A stretch of 5,523 nucleotides of DNA from Balneolales bacterium (GTDB taxonomy: Bacteria > Bacteroidota > Rhodothermia > Balneolales > Natronogracilivirgulaceae): contig SKIC01000098.1 of NCBI GenBank assembly GCA_007116685.1, positions 1-5,523 of the forward strand, given 5' to 3'. Position numbers and translations under genes: made by a program. The notes under the pieces were generated by a model that saw only the letters and a program-made list of their open reading frames with translations, had not been told where the DNA came from and ran no database searches. Each line of letters begins with the position of its first letter. The stretch's first letter is position 1. This document shows, in pieces, positions 1 to 5,523 of the stretch.

Positions 1-2044
1 CATCTTCTTCGCGATACATACCGTCGCCAGGTTTTACATCGAATGCTTCGTAAAATTCCGGCATGTTGGATAAAATACCGAGAACACGGTATTTGCCTGG
101 TGAATGTGGACCGGTAACAAGTTGTCTGCGCATTGCTTCATCGGTGAATTTAATTCTCCAGATTTGTCCCCAGCCCATAAACAGACGTTGTTCCCCGGTA
201 TAGCCGTCAATTACAGGAGATGGGTTTCCACCCAGTGAGTTTCTGTACGCACGGTATGCTACGTTCATACCACCTAAATCAGCGATGTTTTCTCCAAGAG
301 CAAGTGCTCCGTTAATATGCATATCATCAATCGGATTGAATTCGCTGTATTGATCAATCATCAATTGCGCTCGACGAGTGAATTCCTCTTCATCTTCAGG
401 AGTCCACCAGTCACGTAAGTTGCCTTCGCCATCAGAGCGGCGGCCCTGGTCGTCAAACCCGTGGCTGATTTCATGCCCGATTACTGCACCAATAGCGCCA
501 TAGTTTACGGCATCTTCGGCTTCCACATCAAAAAATGGAGGCTGTAAAATAGCCGCTGGGAAAACGATTTCATTTAGCGTTGGGCTGTAATAGGCATTTA
601 CAGTTTGTGGCGTCATTCCCCATTCTTCACGATCTACTTCCGTTCCAAGACGGCTGATATTGCGATAATATTCGCAAACTCTGGATCTTCTCAGGTTGCC
701 TATCAAATCACCTTCATGGATTTCCACACAATCATAATCTCGCCAAACATCGGGATAGCCAATTTTATGGTTGAAATTAGAAAGTTTTAATAATGCTTCC
801 TGCTTGGTTTCTTCACCCATCCATTCTAGCTCCAGAATAGACTCTTCAAAAGCAATCATGAAATTTTCGATGAGATCATCCATTCTTGCACTGGCTTCTG
901 CAGGGAAATGGCGTTCAACATATTTTTGCCCAACCATAAAGCCCAGAACACTTTCAACAGTGGAAACACCACGTTTTTCGCGAGAACGTTGCTCTTGCTG
1001 ACCACTCAGGATTCTGCCATAAAAATCAAAATTAGCTTCGTCAAAGTCGCTGCTTAAAAATCCAGAATTGGCACGAACCAGGTGGAAACGGAAATAGGAT
1101 TTCCAATCTTCCATAGGGATTTCCCGGTAGTTTTTTGCAAAGTTTGTAAGATAATCGGGCTGACGAACTACTAACTCATCGATATCCTCCAGCATTGCTC
1201 CGCTAAAAAGATAATTCCAATTAAATCCCGGAGCCAATTCTTCCAGTTCAGCAAGGCTCATTTTGTTATAGGTTGCATTTCTATCCCTGTTCTGAACTCT
1301 TGACCAGTGGTGTTCGGCTATCATCGTTTCCAAATTAACAATTCTTTCTGCAGCAGATTCTCCGTCTTCCCAGCCGGCCAAATCCCATACTGTAGAAATA
1401 TAATTCTTGTAAGCTTGCAGTAATTGTTGGTTACGGTCTGAGTCAACGAGATAAAAATCTCTGTCCGGTAATCCTAAACCAGATTGACTGATCGAAGTGA
1501 CATATTGATCGGATTGACGCTGGTCAACACCAACAAAAACCGAGAATGGAGTTCCTAGCCGGTATCTCTGACCATAACCCCAGAATGAGGCTAAATCCTC
1601 ATGTGATTCGAGAGCATTTATTCGATCAAAATCAGACTGAAGGGGTTCCAGACGTAATTCTTCAATTTTATCAATATCCATAAAGGAATTGTACATTGCG
1701 CCGATTTTTTGTTCATCTGAACCAAATTCAGCATCTTCATTGGCCGCTGCTTCCAGAATAATTTCAAGGACGTGCTGGTCGGCTTGTTCTCGAAGCTCAT
1801 CAAAACTACCCCATCGGGCTCTGTCAGATGGAATTTCAGTACGCTCCAGCCATTTGCCATTAATAAAGCGGTAGAAGTTATCTTGAGGACGCACGCTGTG
1901 GTCGATGTTTTCAAGATAAATACCTGATTTCAAACTCAGTTCCGCAGTATCGTGGGAATCGAGTTGGAGTTCTGAAGTCGTTGACGAACTGCATGCTACG
2001 ATAGTAGTCGCTACAGCAAGGATTAGTAAGCTCTTTATTTTCAT
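1..2044 (-). CDS. pepO: M13 family zinc metallopeptidase (neprilysin/PepO-like), lipoprotein; C-terminus cut by window edge
   Basis: The frame is open from the ATG at 2044 to the left edge, giving 681 visible residues. Residues 1-18 form a lipoprotein signal peptide: Lys-rich start, hydrophobic core, lipobox I-V-A-C with Cys18. The M13 N-terminal domain follows, with the NFYRFINGKW motif at 56-65. The catalytic domain carries N483-A484 (equivalent to the substrate-binding Asn-Ala of neprilysin), the zinc motif HEISH at 524-528, the third zinc ligand E585 in GENIADLGG with D589, and H647 and R653 in HSPGKYR. N483-to-H524 spacing (41 residues) equals that of neprilysin as I recall it. M13 enzymes are zinc endopeptidases or oligopeptidases that cut peptides. 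The lipobox implies anchoring in the envelope, probably facing the periplasm. The visible end, GDGMYREED, is just short of the usual family ending with a terminal Trp, so only about 3-6 residues should be missing. No Shine-Dalgarno sequence precedes the ATG. All catalytic residues are intact. The family is certain; the natural substrate and the symbol are not. Confidence 0.96.
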   Translation of the reverse strand, partial: MKIKSLLILAVATTIVACSSSTTSELQLDSHDTAELSLKSGIYLENIDHSVRPQDNFYRFINGKWLERTEIPSDRARWGSFDELREQADQHVLEIILEAAANEDAEFGSDEQKIGAMYNSFMDIDKIEELRLEPLQSDFDRINALESHEDLASFWGYGQRYRLGTPFSVFVGVDQRQSDQYVTSISQSGLGLPDRDFYLVDSDRNQQLLQAYKNYISTVWDLAGWEDGESAAERIVNLETMIAEHHWSRVQNRDRNATYNKMSLAELEELAPGFNWNYLFSGAMLEDIDELVVRQPDYLTNFAKNYREIPMEDWKSYFRFHLVRANSGFLSSDFDEANFDFYGRILSGQQEQRSREKRGVSTVESVLGFMVGQKYVERHFPAEASARMDDLIENFMIAFEESILELEWMGEETKQEALLKLSNFNHKIGYPDVWRDYDCVEIHEGDLIGNLRRSRVCEYYRNISRLGTEVDREEWGMTPQTVNAYYSPTLNEIVFPAAILQPPFFDVEAEDAVNYGAIGAVIGHEISHGFDDQGRRSDGEGNLRDWWTPEDEEEFTRRAQLMIDQYSEFNPIDDMHINGALALGENIADLGGMNVAYRAYRNSLGGNPSPVIDGYTGEQRLFMGWGQIWRIKFTDEAMRRQLVTGPHSPGKYRVLGILSNMPEFYEAFDVKPGDGMYREED
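1991..2044 (-). other. Lipoprotein signal peptide of the M13 peptidase
   Basis: The first 18 codons read M-K-I-K, then a hydrophobic stretch (S5 to V16), ending in I-V-A-C with the lipidation Cys at residue 18. This matches the signal peptidase II consensus. The residues after Cys18 are Ser/Thr-rich, with no acidic surface-export signal like that of some Bacteroidota lipoproteins, so a periplasm-facing location is the simpler inference. Confidence 0.85.
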
Positions 2045-2187
2045 ATGGATTTTGTTAATTGTTGGTAGTTACGCTGACTATGTTACTAAAAAATGAGTTT
2101 CAGGATTGAAAAAATGTGTAATCCAGCTGAAATTAACACAGAAACGAGCTATTTCTAATTGTATATTCTCATCGAATAGTTAAAGAA

Positions 2188-2195
2188 TAAATTTG
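2188..2195 (+). promoter_or_regulatory. Candidate Bacteroidota-type -7 promoter element (TAAATTTG)
   Basis: TAAATTTG matches the Bacteroidota -7 consensus TAnnTTTG at every fixed position. It would place transcription start near 2200, about 10 nt before the ATG at 2211. No good -33 TTTG lies at the usual 19-21 bp spacing (nearest is ATTG at 2158-2161, 26 bp away), so this is a single-element match in AT-rich DNA and could be chance. If real, it excludes the TTG at 2193 as a start codon, since that TTG lies inside the element. Confidence 0.35.
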
Positions 2196-2210
2196 GAGCG
2201 AATTAGAGAA

Positions 2211-2699
2211 ATGAATCAGGAATATCGAAAGGAAAGGCTGCTTTACGCTATTTTTCTGCTATTAGCGGTGGTAGGTTTTTTATATGCCTGGAACCAGAAT
2301 TCAGCATTAAACGCTAGAATATCCACTTTGGAAGATGAAAATACCCGTCTTCAAACATCTGTAGATTCACTTAATAACCTGGATAGAGAATTGCTACCCG
2401 TAACCCGAATTGTACCTATTACAGAGTTAGAATGGCGCCGATTTGCTGAGGTGGGTCTTGGTGATGTTCAATCAGAATTTATTCGAGATTTAGATCTAAA
2501 TAGGGATGTGATTTTAAACAATATCGATTCTGAAATGTCTAATCCTACAGTTGACGCCATTTATTTGTTGAGTAATCAATGGGTGATGGCGAATTTCAGA
2601 GATGGTGAAAACCAAATATCAGCTTTGCTGAAATTTCGAGTAAACAGAGAAGGAGAAGTATTTTGGGAATTGATAGAATATCACAATGTAAGAGGTTAG
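2211..2699 (+). CDS. Single-pass membrane protein with leucine-zipper coiled coil and unknown C-terminal domain
   Basis: I do not recognise this 162-residue protein. A short basic N-terminus (R6, K7, R9) precedes one transmembrane segment at about 10-27, suggesting an N-in topology with the rest in the periplasm. Residues 30-61 are a regular coiled coil: Leu at 33, 40, 47, 54 and 61, every seventh residue, with Ile37, Asn44 and Val51 at the paired core position. After P63, a domain of about 100 residues follows, beginning with a charged, mostly helical-looking stretch (72-108) and ending in likely beta strands rich in Trp and Phe (117-157). The membrane-plus-zipper start resembles the FtsB/DivIC plan, but those proteins are shorter and I see no other likeness. 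ATG 2211 is chosen over the in-frame TTG at 2193. GGAG at 2195-2198 lies 12 nt before the ATG, a longish gap, and the TTG overlaps a possible promoter element. The divergent M13 gene starts 166 bp away. A dimeric periplasmic protein is inferred; its function is unknown. Confidence 0.82.
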   Translation: MNQEYRKERLLYAIFLLLAVVGFLYAWNQNSALNARISTLEDENTRLQTSVDSLNNLDRELLPVTRIVPITELEWRRFAEVGLGDVQSEFIRDLDLNRDVILNNIDSEMSNPTVDAIYLLSNQWVMANFRDGENQISALLKFRVNREGEVFWELIEYHNVRG

Positions 2700-2730
2700 G
2701 TGGTTTTATTATCCTACTGAAATAAAATTG

Positions 2731-2760
2731 TTTACAGACAAAAATAATGCGTATTATAAA
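2731..2760 (+). promoter_or_regulatory. Candidate promoter for the RRM gene (TTTACA / TATAAA)
   Basis: TTTACA at 2731-2736 and TATAAA at 2755-2760 are separated by 18 bp and resemble a sigma-70 -35/-10 pair; TTATAA at 2754-2759 would give 17 bp. Transcription would start around 2766, about 105 nt upstream of the RRM start codon and within the inverted repeat at 2762-2790. The region is AT-rich, and Bacteroidota primary sigma factors prefer a different consensus, so this is tentative. Confidence 0.3.
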
Positions 2761-2761
2761 T

Positions 2762-2790
2762 ATGTGTTGTTAACGATGCACACAACACAT
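2762..2790 (+). repeat. Perfect 9-bp inverted repeat in the RRM gene leader (operator or hairpin)
   Basis: ATGTGTTGT (2762-2770) and ACAACACAT (2782-2790) are exact reverse complements around an 11-nt spacer; T2761 and G2791 would add a wobble pair in RNA. No T-run follows, so this is not a rho-independent terminator. It lies about 80 bp upstream of the RRM start codon. It could be a protein-binding operator or a 5'-UTR stem-loop. Confidence 0.55.
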
Positions 2791-2803
2791 GCTTAACTGT
2801 TGT
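2782..2803 (+). repeat. Alternative inverted repeat sharing the right arm of the leader hairpin
   Basis: ACAACA (2782-2787) is also the exact reverse complement of TGTTGT at 2798-2803, leaving a 10-nt loop. The same segment therefore can pair upstream with 2765-2770 or downstream with 2798-2803, but not both. Six A/T-rich pairs make a weak stem compared with the 9-bp one. Confidence 0.35.
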
Positions 2804-2858
2804 TTGATTTCTATCCTACCATGTTTTGCTCACTGTAAGTTGCATCATGTTTTAATTA

Positions 2859-2870
2859 TCTCTCTTTTTT
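2859..2870 (+). promoter_or_regulatory. Pyrimidine-rich, SD-less translation start region of the RRM gene
   Basis: The 12 bases directly before the ATG are TC(TC)nT6-like: eleven or more pyrimidines and no G, so no pairing with the anti-Shine-Dalgarno sequence is possible. Initiation probably relies on an unstructured U-rich leader and ribosomal protein S1 or similar. A U-rich site at the start codon is also a plausible binding place for an RNA-binding protein, but that is speculation. Confidence 0.5.
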
Positions 2871-3161
2871 ATGAATATCTACGTAGGAAACCTACCTTAC
2901 TCTACTGATGAGGAATCATTAGGTTCATTATTTGCTGAATATGGCGATGTACAGTCTGTAAAATTAATCTCAGACCGTCAAACTGGCCGCTCACGTGGCT
3001 TTGGATTTGTTGAAATGGATGATGATGCCGCTGCACAAGCTGCCATCGACGCAACACATGGTATGGATCTCGATGGACGTAGCCTCGTTGTTAACGAAGC
3101 TAAGCCAAGAGAAGAAAGACCTCGTCGTAATGACGGTGGATTCCGCAGAAATCGTTACTAA
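2871..3161 (+). CDS. Single-RRM RNA-binding protein with Arg-rich C-terminal tail
   Basis: This 96-residue protein is almost wholly one RNA-recognition motif with the usual beta-alpha-beta-beta-alpha-beta order. RNP2 is IYVGNL at 3-8 and RNP1 is RGFGFVEM at 42-49, with the RNA-stacking aromatics Y4, F44 and F46 all present. The last strand (about 71-76) is followed by a basic tail at 78-96 with seven Arg, a Gly-Gly pair and a final Tyr, typical of bacterial and cyanobacterial Rbp-type proteins that resemble eukaryotic glycine-rich RNA-binding proteins. It should bind single-stranded RNA in the cytoplasm. Cyanobacterial relatives are often cold-induced, which would be an inference here. The ATG at 2871 starts the RRM exactly two residues before strand 1, so it is secure. 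It has no Shine-Dalgarno sequence; a pyrimidine run precedes it instead. Two in-frame TAA stops end the gene (3159-3164), followed by a strong terminator. Its target RNAs are unknown. Confidence 0.95.
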   Translation: MNIYVGNLPYSTDEESLGSLFAEYGDVQSVKLISDRQTGRSRGFGFVEMDDDAAAQAAIDATHGMDLDGRSLVVNEAKPREERPRRNDGGFRRNRY

Positions 3162-3183
3162 TAAGTACGATAACGCAATTTTT

Positions 3184-3210
3184 AAAAACGCTCCTTCGGG
3201 AGCGTTTTTT
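3184..3210. terminator. Bidirectional rho-independent terminator with UUCG tetraloop
   Basis: Arms 3184-3194 and 3199-3209 pair perfectly over 11 bp (AAAAACGCTCC with GGAGCGTTTTT) around the extra-stable loop TTCG at 3195-3198, closed by C-G. A run of six T (3205-3210) follows on the plus strand, ending the RRM transcript 23 bases after its stop. On the minus strand the A-run at 3184-3188 supplies five T, so the same hairpin can end transcription of the convergent receptor gene, whose stop is at 3265-3267. Confidence 0.93.
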
Positions 3211-3264
3211 GTTTATAGCAGTTTATAGTTTTAAAACTACCCTTCCTTAGAGAAGAGCCCATCA

Positions 3265-5523
3265 TTAAAATTCAAGTGCAAAACCACCTACAGGTAATAA
3301 ACTGAACTGGTTAAAGCTTCTAATTTCCTGATGTTCGTTGCTCCAAAAATAGGTTTCTACATTTTGCCTGTTGTAGGTGTTCCATACTTCCATGAATGTA
3401 GTCATAGTTATTCTCTCATAGAACCAGCGTCGATCAAATCTCACAAATAGAGAGTGGTACGCGGGCATTCTTGCCTGGTTATATTGGCTGTAGTCGAGAA
3501 TAGTTCTTTCTATCAGTTTTGATGATTCAATATCTATCGGAGTCATTGGTCGTTCGCCTATATAACTCCATCTGGCGCTAAATTCCCAGGCATTATTTGG
3601 CCGGTAACCAGCAATAATATTGAAGAGATAATTCACATCGAATGCTCTGCTCACCCAGTTGTTTCTGGAATCTTTATACTCAGATCTGAGTAAAGAGGCA
3701 CTAATGGTTCCATAAAAGTTTTGAGACATTTTCTTTTGAATAAGAAAATCAATTCCTCTTGAATAGGCTTTTCCATCATCATAGAGCTCTTCAAAAAAGA
3801 GTTCGGTTTCAATGACAAAAACTTCCATTCCCAAACCGTGATTATTTGGAAGTGAGGGCAGGTTTTGATACCTCTTTTCGTAAACTTCAAGAGTTAATAA
3901 GGTTGCCTCAGTAATTTGATATTGAGCGCCAAGTATGTAATGGTCAGCAAAAAAATCGCTCAATGATTCAAAATCAGGATTTTGGCTACGGAAATATAAT
4001 GGCAGAGATTGTCTGTATCGTCCGCTTGCAGCTGTTAAAGCTAAATCTGTAGTAAGGTCATAACGAACACCAAAGCGTGGGGAAACTGATATTTGCTCAT
4101 TCAGTGAATTGTACTCCAGGCGACTTCCTATACTTACAGAAAGATTTTGTAATGGACGGCTCATCCATGTTGCAAAAGTTCCGAATAATATCTCATCCAT
4201 CGATAGCATAATCTGCTGCTCTGGCTGAGGTATGCCTGCTAAGTTTCTCTGCGGGCCAATGTAATAATCAAATTGTGCTGTTCTATAATCAGCTTGTAAA
4301 CCAAACTCAAACCTGTGCTTATCATTCAAACGCAAAAAATTAGTGTTTCTGAAAGCTGAAAATGTTTGATAGATATCGAAATCAATTTCAGGGCGTAAAT
4401 CTTCTACAAAAAGTAATTTTGTGTCGTCTTGTTTGAATGACCAACTGAAAGAAGTATTACTAAAAAATGAGGAAGACCAGAATCTTCTCCAATTTACACC
4501 GGTTGTGTTTTGATATGTGTGTGCTCTTGTAAAGATATCAAAGCCTTGCTCTCTGGCTTCTTCGCGATCATTTTGAAATAAACTATCCCCGTAAATATTG
4601 AGTAGAGTGAGTCTGTTATTTCTGTTGAAATCATAAACCGCTTTGAATTGAATATCGCCATAACGCGGAGCTCCACCAGCGTTAATCGCATTCGCTAATA
4701 AGTCAAGATAGCTACGTCGCGCAGAAAATAAAACACTTCCGTTGCCTTCAAATATTGGGTTTTCCAGGATTATCCCGAAGCCCGACATATTCATATCAAG
4801 ACTGCCATGAAACTGTTTTCTACTACCTTCTCTGTAGCGAATATCTGCTACCGAAGAAGCATGATTGCCATAATTAGCAGAGAAGCCGCCCGCAAAAAAG
4901 TCGAGCTGTTCTACTAATTCTGTATTTACAATTCCGATAGGACCGTTAGTTCTTCCATTCTGACGTTCAAAATGATTTACGCCAGGTATTGATATATGAT
5001 CTATATAAAATCCATTTTCAGAAGGACTACCACCGCGCACCAATAAATCCTGACTGGTATCACCATTGGTTGCAACACCCGGCGTTGCCATTATCACCCG
5101 TGATAATTCCTGACCGGCTCCGGGCGAGCGACGTATTTCTTCGGCATTAAAGCCAATTCTACTTACGGGCGAAGAGTCATTTCTGGAAAAAAATGATGCG
5201 CGTACAATCACCTCTTCGCCTTCAATGGCTGTTGGATATAATGCTACAGCGAGAATAGTTGGTCGGTGATTTCTTACTACAACATCAGTTTGAATTAGGG
5301 CTTGATACCCCAAGTAGCGGAATTCAATATTGTATAATCCAGCTTCTAAGCCTGTAATTGAAAACTCACCGTCTGTATTAGTAGTACCACCAATATTAGT
5401 GCCTATTACATGAATATTGACACCGATGAGCATGTCATTTGTATTCGCATCTACTACAGTTCCTGTAATCACTCCGGTTTTTTGAGCTAATAGTGAGCAC
5501 GGAATAATTAGAAAAAAATAAAA
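3265..5523 (-). CDS. TonB-dependent outer-membrane receptor with carboxypeptidase-regulatory-like domain; start lies beyond the right edge
   Basis: The frame is open from the right edge to TAA at 3265-3267, giving 752 visible residues (numbered here from the edge). Residues 1-14 (aromatic/Leu-rich core, then S-L-L-A-Q) look like the back of a Sec signal peptide, so the initiator Met is outside the window. Domains in order: a carboxypeptidase-regulatory-like beta-sandwich (about 18-97, with the G-T-V-V-D strand and T-D-G-E-F turn), a TonB-box-like stretch EEVIVRA (103-109), a plug domain (about 119-229) with the hallmark LVRGGSPSENGFYID, and a 22-strand-type beta-barrel to the end. The protein ends in Phe, as outer-membrane barrels usually do. 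Such receptors import a ligand across the outer membrane using TonB-ExbBD energy. No SusD partner or other substrate clue is in the window, so the ligand is unknown. The gene converges on the RRM gene across the shared terminator. Nothing appears broken. Confidence 0.95.
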   Translation of the reverse strand, partial: FYFFLIIPCSLLAQKTGVITGTVVDANTNDMLIGVNIHVIGTNIGGTTNTDGEFSITGLEAGLYNIEFRYLGYQALIQTDVVVRNHRPTILAVALYPTAIEGEEVIVRASFFSRNDSSPVSRIGFNAEEIRRSPGAGQELSRVIMATPGVATNGDTSQDLLVRGGSPSENGFYIDHISIPGVNHFERQNGRTNGPIGIVNTELVEQLDFFAGGFSANYGNHASSVADIRYREGSRKQFHGSLDMNMSGFGIILENPIFEGNGSVLFSARRSYLDLLANAINAGGAPRYGDIQFKAVYDFNRNNRLTLLNIYGDSLFQNDREEAREQGFDIFTRAHTYQNTTGVNWRRFWSSSFFSNTSFSWSFKQDDTKLLFVEDLRPEIDFDIYQTFSAFRNTNFLRLNDKHRFEFGLQADYRTAQFDYYIGPQRNLAGIPQPEQQIMLSMDEILFGTFATWMSRPLQNLSVSIGSRLEYNSLNEQISVSPRFGVRYDLTTDLALTAASGRYRQSLPLYFRSQNPDFESLSDFFADHYILGAQYQITEATLLTLEVYEKRYQNLPSLPNNHGLGMEVFVIETELFFEELYDDGKAYSRGIDFLIQKKMSQNFYGTISASLLRSEYKDSRNNWVSRAFDVNYLFNIIAGYRPNNAWEFSARWSYIGERPMTPIDIESSKLIERTILDYSQYNQARMPAYHSLFVRFDRRWFYERITMTTFMEVWNTYNRQNVETYFWSNEHQEIRSFNQFSLLPVGGFALEF
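5482..5523 (-). other. Partial Sec signal peptide of the TonB-dependent receptor
   Basis: Read from the right edge in the receptor frame, the first 14 codons give F-Y-F-F-L-I-I-P-C-S-L-L-A-Q, followed by K-T-G and then the first strand of the mature domain. This is a hydrophobic core plus a cleavage-site region near Ala13/Gln14. The basic n-region and start Met must lie just outside the window. Cys9 follows Pro, so it is not a lipobox. Confidence 0.8.

Noticed and set aside
605..1001. Two plus-strand open frames (61 and 76 codons) opposite the M13 gene
   Set aside because: They lie wholly antisense to a strongly supported coding frame with intact M13 motifs, and their translations show no domain-like pattern.
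1618..1914. Minus-strand 98-codon frame and the plus-strand 61-codon frame at 1689-1874
   Set aside because: Both overlap the M13 coding region in the wrong frame or strand. The M13 frame reads continuously through this stretch without frameshift.
2045..2192. Promoter for the M13 gene in the divergent gap
   Set aside because: I searched the minus strand for TAnnTTTG and for TTGACA/TATAAT pairs and found no convincing match. A promoter probably exists here, but I cannot place it.
2193..2210. Six-residue N-terminal extension of the zipper protein from a TTG start
   Set aside because: TTG is a rare start, no ribosome-binding sequence precedes it, and it overlaps a candidate promoter element; ATG 2211 gives a normal N-in membrane-protein start.
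2704..2727. Inverted repeat TTTTATT/AATAAAA just after the zipper-protein stop, considered as a terminator
   Set aside because: The seven pairs are all A-T with a 10-nt loop, there is no GC core and no T-run follows. It is too weak to call.
2995..3228. Plus-strand 77-codon frame overlapping the RRM gene and running through the terminator
   Set aside because: It is the +1 shadow of the RRM frame, and its last codons cover the terminator hairpin, which is not coding-like.
3651..4691. Minus-strand frames of 79 and 65 codons inside the receptor gene
   Set aside because: They are out-of-frame shadows of the TonB-dependent receptor, whose own frame is unbroken there.
1..5523. Mobile element, CRISPR array, tRNA, rRNA or an operonic defence-like system
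   Set aside because: I saw no transposase, no terminal repeats, no spaced direct-repeat array and no tRNA-like fold. The four genes are in mixed orientation, and the recognised families are ordinary envelope or RNA-binding proteins.

Overview
The window looks like chromosomal DNA from a Bacteroidota-type bacterium (Bacteroidota, or the related Balneolota/Rhodothermota). The evidence is: an outer-membrane TonB-dependent receptor with an N-terminal carboxypeptidase-regulatory-like domain, a lipoprotein M13 metallopeptidase, a small single-RRM RNA-binding protein with an Arg-rich tail, gene starts mostly without Shine-Dalgarno sequences, and moderately AT-rich DNA. The phylum is inferred from family content and was not tested by any search.

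Layout. (1) Positions 1-2044, minus strand: an M13 (neprilysin/PepO-like) zinc metallopeptidase lipoprotein, essentially complete but cut at the left edge only a few codons before its expected C-terminus. (2) Positions 2211-2699, plus strand, divergent from it across a 166-bp gap: a single-pass membrane protein with a textbook leucine-zipper coiled coil and a C-terminal domain I do not recognise. (3) Positions 2700-2870: a leader region with a perfect 9-bp inverted repeat and a third copy of half of it, so two mutually exclusive pairings are possible. (4) Positions 2871-3161, plus strand: the RRM protein. (5) Positions 3184-3210: a strong UUCG-loop terminator that can serve both strands, between the convergent RRM and receptor genes. 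(6) Positions 3265-5523, minus strand: the TonB-dependent receptor. Its frame stays open through the right edge and encodes most of a signal peptide there, so the real start lies outside the window.

The two large minus-strand genes both encode envelope proteins (periplasmic or outer-membrane protease, and outer-membrane transporter). They are separated by two plus-strand genes and a terminator, so they do not form an operon here. The two plus-strand genes point the same way but are 171 bp apart, and the second appears to have its own leader. I see no mobile element, CRISPR array, tRNA or rRNA, and no clear new multi-gene system. The items most worth a second look are the RRM leader with its competing hairpins and the zipper-bearing membrane protein of unknown function.
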